Of a stretch of DNA of 30,939 bases, positions 7,748 through 15,721 are shown one piece after another. The position numbers were made by a program, and so were the translations under genes. Position 1 is the stretch's first letter. Each line of letters starts with the position of its first letter. Origin of the DNA: JBQCEE01 sp051960575 (GTDB taxonomy: Bacteria; Actinomycetota; Actinomycetes; Mycobacteriales; Jatrophihabitantaceae); NCBI RefSeq assembly GCF_051960575.1, contig NZ_JBQCEE010000393.1, positions 1 through 30,939 of the forward strand, read 5' to 3'. The notes beneath the pieces were generated by a model that did not search any database, was not told the origin of the DNA, and saw only the letters and a program-made list of their open reading frames with translations.

Positions 7748-9358
7748 ACCGTGCCGGTCACGCTCGCGCACTGTCGAGGTCGGGACGTCGTGTCGCCGCC
7801 GGGCCGCGCGTTGCAGCTCGTCGACGCCCCAGACGATGACGGGCAGCGGCAGCAGCGCCGCGACCGCCCACGAGGGCGGCGACGCCGTGCCGACGAGCCG
7901 TTGCGCCGGCGGCAGCCAGACGACGACGGCCGCGAAGAGCAGCTCGAAGCCGATGCCGAGCAGCAGCAACCGGTTGCTCACCACGCCGATGCTGCGCAGC
8001 GACGCCCGCTCGGTGCGCGCCGCGAACGCCGTGCCGACCTGGCAGGCGACGATCGCGGCGAAGGTGGTCGTCGTCGCCTGGCGCCAGACGTGGTGCAGCG
8101 TGCTGCCCGCACCCATGGCGGCGCCGGGGTGCCAGCCACCTGCGACGAGCACCGCGAGGAACAGCGACATCGTCAGCGCCGCCGAGACGGTGCCCATCAA
8201 CAGCCACGCCCTGGCCAGCAGCCGCGGCGTGATGAGGTGCTCCCGGCGCGGACGGGGCCGGCGCCGCATGACGTCCGGTTCGGCCCGCTCGCGGCCGAGG
8301 GCGAGGGCCGGCAGCGTCTCGGTGCCGAGGTCGATCGCCAGGATCTGCAGCACCGTGAGCGGCAGCGGCACCGCCCCTGCGCTCAGGGCGAAGACCATGA
8401 ACGGCACGACCTCCGGCACGGCGTGGGCGAAGATGTAGAGCACGAACTTCCGCAGGTTCTCGTACGCCCGGCGCCCCTCGCGCACCGCCGTGACGATGGT
8501 CGCGAAGTTGTCGTCGGTCAGCACCATGGTGGCGGCCTCGCGCGCGACGTCGGTGCCCGAGCGGCCCATCGCGATGCCGAGGTCGGCGTGGTGCAGCGCC
8601 GGTGCGTCGTTCACCCCGTCGCCGGTCATCGCGACGATCTCGCCGCGGTGGCGCAACGCCTCGGCGATGCGCAGCTTCCCTTCCGGCGTGCTGCGGCTGA
8701 AGACGATCTCGCCGGGCTCGGCGAGCAGGGCGTCGAGCTCGGCGTCACCCATCGAGTCGATCGTCGCGCCGGCGACGATCCGTTCGGCCGAGATGCCGGC
8801 CTGCCGCGCGATCTCGGCCGCCGTGCGCCCGTGGTCGCCGGTGATCACGTGCACCGTGATGCCGGCGGCATGGCACTCGCGCACGGCCGCGGGCACCTCC
8901 GGCCGCAGCGGGTCGATCAGCGCGACGAGGCCGTGCAGGCACAACCCGTCCTCCGCCGACGTCGCGTCGTCGGGCGGTGTCGCCGCCGGCCGTGACGCCA
9001 ACGCCAGCACACGCAGCCCGCGCGCCGCCAACGCCTCGACCGCGCCGCTCACCTGCGCGGCTGCGGACGCGTCCAGCGGCTGCCGACCGGTCGGGCCGTC
9101 CCACCCGCCGCAGCAGGGCAGCACGGCCTCCGGCGCGCCCTTCACCTCGACGGCGGCGACGCCGTCGTGCTCGACCACCACGCTCATCCGCTTGCGCCGC
9201 GAGTCGAAGGGGAACACCCGGATCGGCGTCGCGGCCTCGGCACCGTGCCCGCTCGCGCACCGGCGCAGCGCCGCCTCCATCGGGTCGACCGTGGCGTCCG
9301 GGTCGTTGCAATCGGCCATGACCCGCAGGGCCGGCAGCGACGGACTCGGCGCGTCCAC
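7727..9358 (-). CDS. P-type cation ATPase, C-terminal part after an in-frame TAA
   Basis: These 543 codons are in the same frame as the N-terminal part and follow its TAA directly with a GTG. They hold the nucleotide-binding domain (FDSRRKRMSVVV, VKGAPEAVLP), the rest of the P domain (TGDHGRTA, then MTGDGVNDAPAL) and the C-terminal membrane domain, with the IDLGTETLPALALG segment typical of P2-type (Ca2+ or Na+/K+-like) pumps. The part alone lacks the phosphorylated Asp and cannot pump. No Shine-Dalgarno sequence precedes the GTG, so separate translation would need re-initiation at the stop. Joined, the two parts give about 896 residues, a full-length P2 ATPase. Either a single-base change (true or a sequencing error), readthrough, or a rare split enzyme explains this. 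The nearest known relative in dormancy is mycobacterial CtpF. Confidence 0.8.
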   Translation of the reverse strand: MDAPSPSLPALRVMADCNDPDATVDPMEAALRRCASGHGAEAATPIRVFPFDSRRKRMSVVVEHDGVAAVEVKGAPEAVLPCCGGWDGPTGRQPLDASAAAQVSGAVEALAARGLRVLALASRPAATPPDDATSAEDGLCLHGLVALIDPLRPEVPAAVRECHAAGITVHVITGDHGRTAAEIARQAGISAERIVAGATIDSMGDAELDALLAEPGEIVFSRSTPEGKLRIAEALRHRGEIVAMTGDGVNDAPALHHADLGIAMGRSGTDVAREAATMVLTDDNFATIVTAVREGRRAYENLRKFVLYIFAHAVPEVVPFMVFALSAGAVPLPLTVLQILAIDLGTETLPALALGRERAEPDVMRRRPRPRREHLITPRLLARAWLLMGTVSAALTMSLFLAVLVAGGWHPGAAMGAGSTLHHVWRQATTTTFAAIVACQVGTAFAARTERASLRSIGVVSNRLLLLGIGFELLFAAVVVWLPPAQRLVGTASPPSWAVAALLPLPVIVWGVDELQRAARRRHDVPTSTVRERDRHGRMVPAR

Positions 9359-10417
9359 TTAGCGGCCGGCAACCCACAGCGACTGCACCGTCATGCGGTT
9401 CTCGGTCAGCGTGCCGGTCTTGTCGGTGCAGACGACCGTCGTCGAGCCGAGCGTCTCGACGGCCGAGAGCCGCTTCACCAGGGCGCCCGAGCCGGCGAGC
9501 GAGCGCACGCCGGCGGCGAGCGCGAGGGTGATCGTCGGCAGCAGGCCCTCGGGGACGTTCGCGACGAGCAGTCCGACGGCGAAGACCGCCGCGTCGGCGA
9601 GCGACAGACCCGCCAGCAGGCCCAGGGGCAGGAACCCCAGGCCGAGCCCGACGGCACAGGCGGCGATCACCCAGGCTGCCCGCCGCACCTGGCGCTCGAG
9701 CGGGCTCTCGTCGCCGCCGCCGTGCTGCGACAGCACGGCGATGCGGCCGAGTTCCGTGTGCCGGCCGGTCGCGAACACGACGGCGTGTGCCTCGCCCGCC
9801 GTGCACGCACTGCCGGAGAAGACGGCGTCCTCGGCGTCGACGAGCCGCTCGGCCGGCGTCCCCCGTGCCGGCGTCCGCGTCACCGGTGCGGCCTCGCCGG
9901 TCAGCGTCGACAGGTCGATCTGCACCTCGCCGGTGAGCACCCGCGCGTCGGCGCAGACGCGGTCGCCCTCGCCGAGCACGAGCACGTCGCCGGGGACGAT
10001 CGACGCCGCAGGCACCGTCGCGCCGACCCCGTCGCGCAGCACCCGCGCGACGGCCGGCAGGAACTGCTGCAACGCGTCGATGGCGCGGGTGGCCTGGTGC
10101 TCCTGCGCGAGCGCGACGCCCGCGTTGATCAGGATGACGGCGACGATGACGATCGCCAGCTGCCTGCTGTCGGTCAGCAGCGCGAGGCCCGCGGCGACCC
10201 AGAGCAGCAGCGCCAACGGATGCGCCAGCTGTGCGACCACCGCGCGCACGACACTCGGACGCTTCGGGCGCGGCAGGGTGTTGGGTCCGTGCACCGCGAG
10301 GCGACGGGCCGCCTCCCTGGACGCGAGCCCGTCTGCACGGGTGTTGAGTCGCGTGAGCAGATCGTCCAGCGGCACGGCGTCCGGGTGGATCGGCCCTGGG
10401 ACGCCCGGATCGCTCAC
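9359..10417 (-). CDS. P-type cation ATPase, N-terminal part ending at an in-frame TAA
   Basis: These 352 residues contain the N-terminal cation ATPase domain (about 1-65), the first membrane pair (LALLLWVAAGLALL, AIVIVAVILINAGVAL), the actuator domain with the TGEA loop (STLTGEAAPVT), the next membrane pair with PEGL (VANVPEGLLPTI), and the phosphorylation site D332 in CTDKTGTLTENR. The protein then stops at TAA after SLWVAGR, where family members run on into the nucleotide-binding domain. This TAA is the only non-TGA stop among the genes of the window. The GTG start overlaps the TGA of the USP upstream (GTGA), which implies coupled translation. Substrate is probably Ca2+ or another divalent cation, judged from P2-type motifs. 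Confidence 0.82.
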   Translation of the reverse strand: MSDPGVPGPIHPDAVPLDDLLTRLNTRADGLASREAARRLAVHGPNTLPRPKRPSVVRAVVAQLAHPLALLLWVAAGLALLTDSRQLAIVIVAVILINAGVALAQEHQATRAIDALQQFLPAVARVLRDGVGATVPAASIVPGDVLVLGEGDRVCADARVLTGEVQIDLSTLTGEAAPVTRTPARGTPAERLVDAEDAVFSGSACTAGEAHAVVFATGRHTELGRIAVLSQHGGGDESPLERQVRRAAWVIAACAVGLGLGFLPLGLLAGLSLADAAVFAVGLLVANVPEGLLPTITLALAAGVRSLAGSGALVKRLSAVETLGSTTVVCTDKTGTLTENRMTVQSLWVAGR

Positions 10418-11316
10418 GTCGTCGCGGCGGACGTCTCAGCAGCCGCGACGGGCACTTCTGCCTCCTGTGCCTTCTGTGGGAACGGCACCACGACGAGGGG
10501 GCACGGCGCCTGGTGCAGCAACCACGCCGCCACCGGTCCCAGGTGCGGCAGCACGGCGTCCTCGGGCCGTCGCGAGCCGATGACGACCAGCGGCGCCGTC
10601 GTCGCGGCGCGGTGCAGCGCGACGAAGACGTCGGCCCGGCTCAGCTCGCCGTCGATCACGACGTCCGGGAACTCCGTGTGGGCGACCTCGAGCGCGCGGC
10701 TCAGGTGCGCCCGTGCGGTGCTCTCGAGCACGTCGGCGTCGACCGCCACCGGGTAGCCGTAGCCCAGGGCGGTCCAGTCCTGCATGGCGATCGCCCGGAT
10801 CGCGTGCACCGGCACACCGCGTCGCCGCGCCTCCTCGCACGCGAACCGCAGCGCGGCGAGACCGCCCTCCTCGGCGGACACGCCGACGACGACCGCGCCG
10901 TCGGCATGCTCGACGGGGCCGCTGACCGTGGCGACCGGGCACCGCGCGTGCGCCGCCACCTGCTGGCTCACCGAGCCGAGCACCCAGCCGCGCAGGCGGC
11001 CCATGCGGTGCGTGCCGACGACGAGCAGGTCGGCGCCGTCGCTGTAGTAGATCAGCAGCTGGGCGGGGTCGCCGGCCTGGCCGCGCACCTCGCTGTCGAG
11101 GTCGGGGGCGATGTCGGCGAGCAGCGTGATCGCCTCCTCACGGACGATCGCCGCGAAGTCCTGCACCTGGGTCCCGCCACGCGCGTGCCGCTCCGTGTCC
11201 TCGTCGGCGTGCACGACGAGCAGCCGCGCGCCGCGCCACTGCGCCTCGCGTGCCGCGAAGCGCAGCGCCTCGGTCGCGACCTCCGAGCCGTCGATGCCGA
11301 CGACGACGGTGCTCAC
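10414..11316 (-). CDS. Tandem universal stress protein
   Basis: This 300-residue protein has two Usp domains. The first (STVVVGIDGSEVATEAL, ending in GTHRMGRLRGWVLGS) has a complete ATP-binding pattern G-x-G-x-GS. The second (GAVVVGVSAEEGGLAAL, ending GSRRPEDAVLPHLGP) is degenerate at the phosphate loop. It is close in layout to tandem mycobacterial Usp proteins such as Rv2623, which bind ATP and affect growth under hypoxia. The GTG start overlaps the TGA of the USP upstream and the end overlaps the ATPase start, both as GTGA, so the three genes are translationally linked. Confidence 0.93.
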   Translation of the reverse strand: MSTVVVGIDGSEVATEALRFAAREAQWRGARLLVVHADEDTERHARGGTQVQDFAAIVREEAITLLADIAPDLDSEVRGQAGDPAQLLIYYSDGADLLVVGTHRMGRLRGWVLGSVSQQVAAHARCPVATVSGPVEHADGAVVVGVSAEEGGLAALRFACEEARRRGVPVHAIRAIAMQDWTALGYGYPVAVDADVLESTARAHLSRALEVAHTEFPDVVIDGELSRADVFVALHRAATTAPLVVIGSRRPEDAVLPHLGPVAAWLLHQAPCPLVVVPFPQKAQEAEVPVAAAETSAATT

Positions 11317-12188
11317 GACGTCACCTCGGACGGGTGCTGGTGGACGACGGCGACCGGGCAGGGTGCATGGTGCAGCACCCCCTGGCTGGTCGAGCCCAGC
11401 CAGATGCCCACGCGGGCGTGCCGGATGCGCGCGCCCACGACCAGCAGCTCCTGGCGGTGGGCGACCGCGCAGAGGCCGGCGACCGGGTGGTCGCCGACGA
11501 CCTCCTCGACGACCTCGACGTCCGGGTACTTCTCCCGCCAGCCGGCCACCTGCTCGGCGACCCAGCGCTGCCCGGCCGCACCGTCGAGCTCGTGGCCGAG
11601 CCGTGGCCGGGCGCAGTAGACGGCGTGCACCGGGCGGTGCCGCCGGTCGGCGACCTCGAAGGCGAACGCCAGCGTGTCGTGGTCGACCGGCGATCCGTCG
11701 AGCCCGACGACGACGGCGGGTGCCGGCCCCTCGTCGATTGCGTCGGGTCCGGGCACGGTGCCGCGCACGACGACCACCGGCCCCTGGGCACCGGCGGCGA
11801 CGAAGGTGCTCGTCGAGCCGGCCAGCGCCGAGCCCAGTGCGGTGTGGTGCCGGGCGCCGACGACGGTGAGCACGGCGCGCCCCGACCACTCGTTCAACAC
11901 CGTCCAGGCCAGGTCGTCGACCGTCGTGCCGATCACCGGGACGTCCGGGAAGGTCGATCGCACATGGGCGATCGCGTCCCGCAGGTGCGTCTCGGCGGCG
12001 TGCCGGAACGCGGCGCCGATCGTCCGGTCGCCCGGGGTCTCCCAGGGCAGCAGCTGCGAGTCCCAGTGGTAGGCGCGCAGCAGGCGCAGGTCGCAGTGCC
12101 GCGACGACGCCTCGCGCGCCGCCCAGTCCAGCGCCCGCCGGCCCTCGGGCCCGCCGCCGACGCCGACCAGCACGTGGGTCGCTGTCAT
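11313..12188 (-). CDS. Tandem universal stress protein
   Basis: This 291-residue protein again has two Usp domains: HVLVGVGGGPEGRRALDWA to GARHHTALGSALAGST, and AVVVGLDGSPVDHDTLAFA to GARIRHARVGIWLGST. Both keep a G-rich loop followed by GST, so both could bind nucleotide, though the first DGS is changed to GGG. The ATG has AGGAGAG upstream. It follows the SDR gene by 35 nt on the same strand and overlaps the next USP by GTGA. The two tandem USPs are clearly diverged from each other, so they are not a recent duplication. Confidence 0.93.
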   Translation of the reverse strand: MTATHVLVGVGGGPEGRRALDWAAREASSRHCDLRLLRAYHWDSQLLPWETPGDRTIGAAFRHAAETHLRDAIAHVRSTFPDVPVIGTTVDDLAWTVLNEWSGRAVLTVVGARHHTALGSALAGSTSTFVAAGAQGPVVVVRGTVPGPDAIDEGPAPAVVVGLDGSPVDHDTLAFAFEVADRRHRPVHAVYCARPRLGHELDGAAGQRWVAEQVAGWREKYPDVEVVEEVVGDHPVAGLCAVAHRQELLVVGARIRHARVGIWLGSTSQGVLHHAPCPVAVVHQHPSEVTS

Positions 12189-12223
12189 GGTCTCTCCTCG
12201 ATCCGTCGTGGTGGTGCGGCCGG

Positions 12224-12997
12224 TCAGGCGAGCAGGACGCCGCCGTCGACGACGACCTGCGCGCCGGTCATGTACGCGGCCATGTCGCTGACGAGGAACA
12301 GCACCACGGTGCCGATCTCGTCAGGTGTGCCGAACCGGCCGAGCGGGATGCGTGCGGTGAAGGCCTCGAGCACGGCCGGGTCGACCGACCCGGCGCCGGT
12401 GCCCGGGGTGGTGATGCCGCCCGGGGCGACGGCGTTCACCGTGATGCCGTCCTTCGCGAACTCGAGCGCGGCGTTCTTGGTGAACCCCCACACGCCGTGC
12501 TTGGACGCGTCGTAGTGCGCCAGCCCGACCATCGAGGGGTGCAGCGCGTCGATCGAGGTGATGTTGACGATGCGGCCGCCACCGGTCATCCGCATGAGCT
12601 CCGCGGCGAACTTGGTGAACAGGAAGACGCTGCGCAGGTTCACGCGCATCACCCGGTCGAAGGTCTCCTCGGTCAGGTCGGCGATCGGCACGTTCGGGTA
12701 GATGCCGGCGTTGTTGACGAGGATGTCGAGCCGCCCGTGCTCGGCATCGACCTCACCGAGCAGCTGGCGGATCTCCCACTCCGACGCGACGTCCACCTTG
12801 GCCGCGGTGGCGCGGCCCCCGGCGGCGACCAGCTCGGCCGCGACGCGGCCCGCGGCGGGGAAGTCGATGTCCGCGACGACCACGGTCGCGCCGGCCTCGG
12901 CGAGACGGCGGGCGATGCCCTCGCCGATGCCCATCCCCCCGCCGGTGACGACGGCGACGCGGCCGGTCAGGTCGAGCAGTTCGGCGATGGACCCCAT
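12224..12997 (-). CDS. SDR family NAD(P)-dependent oxidoreductase
   Basis: This 257-residue protein is a classical short-chain dehydrogenase/reductase. The cofactor loop TGGGMGIGEG lies near the N-terminus, with an acidic residue after the second strand (VVVADIDFP), which favours NAD over NADP. NNAGIYPNV is the structural NNAG motif. The catalytic Ser lies in NITSIDALHP, and Y162 and K166 form YDASK. Its substrate, an alcohol or ketone, cannot be told. The ATG follows GGAGGGA. An upstream extension of the frame is possible but has no ribosome site. It lies 111 nt after the FAD/Fe-S oxidoreductase stop, beyond a hairpin, and leads the USP-USP-ATPase genes. Confidence 0.93.
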   Translation of the reverse strand: MGSIAELLDLTGRVAVVTGGGMGIGEGIARRLAEAGATVVVADIDFPAAGRVAAELVAAGGRATAAKVDVASEWEIRQLLGEVDAEHGRLDILVNNAGIYPNVPIADLTEETFDRVMRVNLRSVFLFTKFAAELMRMTGGGRIVNITSIDALHPSMVGLAHYDASKHGVWGFTKNAALEFAKDGITVNAVAPGGITTPGTGAGSVDPAVLEAFTARIPLGRFGTPDEIGTVVLFLVSDMAAYMTGAQVVVDGGVLLA

Positions 12998-13093
12998 CGG
13001 TCTCGTCCCTCCGTCGGTCGGTACGGGCTCCACATTCGTCGCATCCGGGGCCGGGCGCGTGAGTCGGACGGAGTGGCGGGGGCCTGTCGCGGT

Positions 13094-13108
13094 CCCGTGC
13101 GGCACGGG
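13094..13108 (-). terminator. Short hairpin after the POR operon
   Basis: CCCGTG, loop CCG, CACGGG directly follows the TGA of the FAD/Fe-S oxidoreductase gene on the minus strand. The stem is only 6 bp, GC-rich, with no T-run. It may end or weaken transcription before the SDR gene. Confidence 0.4.
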
Positions 13109-14725
13109 TCAGGTCGGTTCGGGCACCAGGTCGATCGCACCGGCCGGACACTCGGCGACGCAGAGGCCGCAGCCCTTGCAGTACTCGAGGTCGATCACGT
13201 ACCCGGTGTCGGTCTTCGAGATCGCGTTGTCCGGGCAGACGCCGTAGCAGTTGTCGCAGTCGAAGCAGTTCCCGCATGACAGGCATCGCCGCGCCTCGGC
13301 GAGCGCGGTGGTCTCGTCCAGGCCACCGGTCACCTCGGCGAAGTCGTGCACCCGCCGCGCCGCCTCGAGCGTCGGACGCAGCGCTGCCGGCGCGTCGGTG
13401 GAGTACCAGGTGTTGAGCCGTTCGAAGGGCACCGGTGTCGGCGCCGGCGCGGCCTCGACCGGCGCCGCCACGCCGGTGAGCCAACGGTCGACGGACTCCG
13501 CCAGCACGCGTCCCTGGCCGAGCGCCGTCGTCACCGAGCGGTGGGTGCCGGTCGCGTCGCCCGCGGCGAACACGCCCGGCACCGTGGTGGCGAAGCCGGC
13601 GTCGACGGTGACCAGACCGTCCTCGACCTGCAGGCCGGTGACGGTGTCGAGCAGTGCCCGGTCGACGTCCTGGCCGAGCGCGAGCACGACGGTGTCGGCG
13701 GTCAGCTGCTCGTACTCGCCGGTCGGCACCGGGCGGCCGTCGTCGTCGAGGCGCATCCGCTCGATCGTCAGTTCGCCCGCCTCGGCACCGGTGATCGTGC
13801 GCAGCCAGCGGGTGGTCATGCCCTCGGCGACCGCGTCGGCGAACTCCTCCGGTGCGGCGGGCATCTGCGCCTGCGTGCGGCGGTAGACCAGCACGGCGTC
13901 GTCCGCCCCGAGCCGGCGCACGGTGCGTGCGGCGTCCATGGCCGTGTTGCCGCCGCCGTAGACGACCACTCGGCGCCCGAGCGACGGGCGGTCGCCCGCC
14001 GCGACGTCACGCAGCAGGTCGAGCGCGTCGACCACCCGCACCGCCTGGGACGCCGGCACGTACGCCCGATGGGCGAGCTGGGCGCCCACGGTGAGCACGC
14101 GGGCGTCGAACGAGGTGAGCGCGGTGGCGTCACCGACGGTGTGGCCGCCGACGAACTCGATGCCCTGCCCCACGAGTCGGGACACCTCGGCGTCGAGCAC
14201 GTCGCGCGGCAGGCGGAAGGTGGGGATGGCGGCACGCATCATGCCGCCGGCGACCGGTGCGGCGTCGAACAGCGTGACGTGGTGCCCGAGCCGGCGCAGG
14301 TGGTAGGCCGCCGACAGGCCGGCCGGGCCGGCGCCGACGACCGCCACGCGGCGGCCGGTCTCCGCCCCCGGGGCCGGCAGCCGCCAGCCCTCGTCGAGCG
14401 CGCGGTCGCCGAGGAAGCGTTCGACCGCGTTGATGCCCACGGACGAGTCGAGCTGCGCGCGGTTGCAGGCCGTCTCGCACGGGTGGTAGCAGACCCGGCC
14501 CATCACCGCCGGCAGCGGGTTGACCGCCACCAGCGACCGCCAGGCCGCCTCGTACCCGCCGTCCTCGGCGGTGTAGAGCCACTCGCGCACCTGCTCCCCC
14601 GCCGGGCAGGCGTGGGTGCACGGCGGCAACCCGCTGACGTAGACCGGCCGCTCGGTGCGCCAGGCACCGGTGTGGTTGTTGAGACTCGACAGCACGTCGA
14701 GGGTGACGGCGAACGGTCTGGCCAC
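13109..14725 (-). CDS. GltD-like FAD NAD(P)H oxidoreductase fused to a 2x[4Fe-4S] ferredoxin
   Basis: This 538-residue protein has three parts. An N-terminal Fe-S domain has cysteines 36, 40, 79, 83 and 87, as in glutamate synthase small subunit and NfnB. Next come the FAD site (GAGPAGLSAAYHL, G131-G136) and an NAD(P)H site (YGGGNTAMDAARTVRRLGA), closing with GVFAAGDAT. The C-terminal ferredoxin domain has C487, C490, C493, C497 and C516, C519, C522, C526 for two [4Fe-4S] clusters, plus extra cysteines 481 and 484. The ferredoxin end looks like the POR delta subunit. It lies 3 nt after the POR beta stop, with GGAGGG before the GTG. I infer that it passes electrons between POR and NAD(P)H, making the complex a pyruvate:NAD(P) oxidoreductase. 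Confidence 0.92.
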   Translation of the reverse strand: MARPFAVTLDVLSSLNNHTGAWRTERPVYVSGLPPCTHACPAGEQVREWLYTAEDGGYEAAWRSLVAVNPLPAVMGRVCYHPCETACNRAQLDSSVGINAVERFLGDRALDEGWRLPAPGAETGRRVAVVGAGPAGLSAAYHLRRLGHHVTLFDAAPVAGGMMRAAIPTFRLPRDVLDAEVSRLVGQGIEFVGGHTVGDATALTSFDARVLTVGAQLAHRAYVPASQAVRVVDALDLLRDVAAGDRPSLGRRVVVYGGGNTAMDAARTVRRLGADDAVLVYRRTQAQMPAAPEEFADAVAEGMTTRWLRTITGAEAGELTIERMRLDDDGRPVPTGEYEQLTADTVVLALGQDVDRALLDTVTGLQVEDGLVTVDAGFATTVPGVFAAGDATGTHRSVTTALGQGRVLAESVDRWLTGVAAPVEAAPAPTPVPFERLNTWYSTDAPAALRPTLEAARRVHDFAEVTGGLDETTALAEARRCLSCGNCFDCDNCYGVCPDNAISKTDTGYVIDLEYCKGCGLCVAECPAGAIDLVPEPT

Positions 14726-14728
14726 GGC

Positions 14729-15721
14729 TCAACCCTCCGGGCGGCGCCCGCCGAAGCGGGCGAGATTGCGGTCGGCGAGACGCTGCAGCGCCTCGAGCTC
14801 CGACCGGTGTTCGGGTGCGAGCACGTGGGCGAACCGGCACTGGCGCCGCAGGTACTCGTCGACCGGCAGCGGGTCGCGCACGGGCAGCACCGAGGTGAGC
14901 TCGCCGTGCTCGGCCTCGAAGACGGGGAACAGGCCCGTGCGATGAGCGAGGCGGGCGAGCAGCACCGTGTCGGCGGGCGCGCTGCCCCAGCCGAGCGGGC
15001 ACGGCACGAGCACGTGCAGGTAGCGCGCCCCGCGCAACCGCATCGCCGTGTGCACCTTGGCCTCGAGATCGTGGAGTTCGGCGACGGTGGCCGTCGCGAC
15101 GTACGGGATGCCGTGCGCCATCGCGATGCGCGGCAGGTCCTTCCCGGTGCCGAAGTCGTTGCCCGGCGCCGGCCCGACCGCCTCGGTGGTGGCGGTGCGC
15201 GCCGCCGGCGGGGTCGCGCCGCTGCGTTGCACGCCGGTGTTCATGTAGGCCTGATTGTCATAACAGATGTAGAGGACATCGTCGTTGCGCTCGAACATGC
15301 CCGACAGGCAGGCGAGGCCGATGTCGACGGTGCCGCCGTCGCCGCCCTGCGCGAGCACGCGCACGTCGTCGCGGCCGGTGGCCTGCAGCGCGGCCGCCAC
15401 CCCGGAGGCCACCGAGGCGGCGTTCGCGAACAGCGAGTGCAGCCATGGCACCTGCCAGGCGGTCTCGGGGAACGGCGTCGAGAACACCTCGAGGCAGCCG
15501 GTGGCGTTCACGGTGACGAGCCTGCCGCCGGCCGCGCGGTAGGCGGCGTCGAGCACGTACCGCGCCGCGAGCGCCTCGCCGCACCCCTGGCAGGCGCGGT
15601 GGCCCGACGTGAGGCTGTTCGGACGGTGCGGGTCGGCCTGGTCGGTGCGCTCGGCCTCGGGCAGCAGGCGGTTGCCGACGGCGCGGGTGCCGACCTGGTA
15701 GAGCCGCACGGGGGTGGTCAT
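14729..15721 (-). CDS. porB: 2-oxoacid (probably pyruvate):ferredoxin oxidoreductase, beta subunit
   Basis: This 330-residue subunit binds thiamine diphosphate and a [4Fe-4S] cluster and, with the alpha and gamma subunits, oxidises pyruvate with CoA to acetyl-CoA, CO2 and reduced ferredoxin, or runs in reverse. Cluster cysteines are C44 and C47 (ACQGCGEAL), C76 (ATGCLEVF) and C241 (VPCPLGWG). The thiamine diphosphate motif begins GGDGGT (G127-D128-G129) and ends at N156 in YDNQAYMNTG. The layout matches PorB more than the 2-oxoglutarate KorB type. The ATG overlaps the alpha stop by ATGA. Substrate choice is from motif resemblance only; 2-ketoisovalerate is an alternative. Confidence 0.93.
   Translation of the reverse strand: MTTPVRLYQVGTRAVGNRLLPEAERTDQADPHRPNSLTSGHRACQGCGEALAARYVLDAAYRAAGGRLVTVNATGCLEVFSTPFPETAWQVPWLHSLFANAASVASGVAAALQATGRDDVRVLAQGGDGGTVDIGLACLSGMFERNDDVLYICYDNQAYMNTGVQRSGATPPAARTATTEAVGPAPGNDFGTGKDLPRIAMAHGIPYVATATVAELHDLEAKVHTAMRLRGARYLHVLVPCPLGWGSAPADTVLLARLAHRTGLFPVFEAEHGELTSVLPVRDPLPVDEYLRRQCRFAHVLAPEHRSELEALQRLADRNLARFGGRRPEG

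Noticed and set aside
13000..13093. A copy of the shared element before the SDR gene
   Set aside because: A GGCCCCCGCC string is present but the left half and the -10 hexamer are missing. The SDR gene may be read through from the POR operon or use another promoter.
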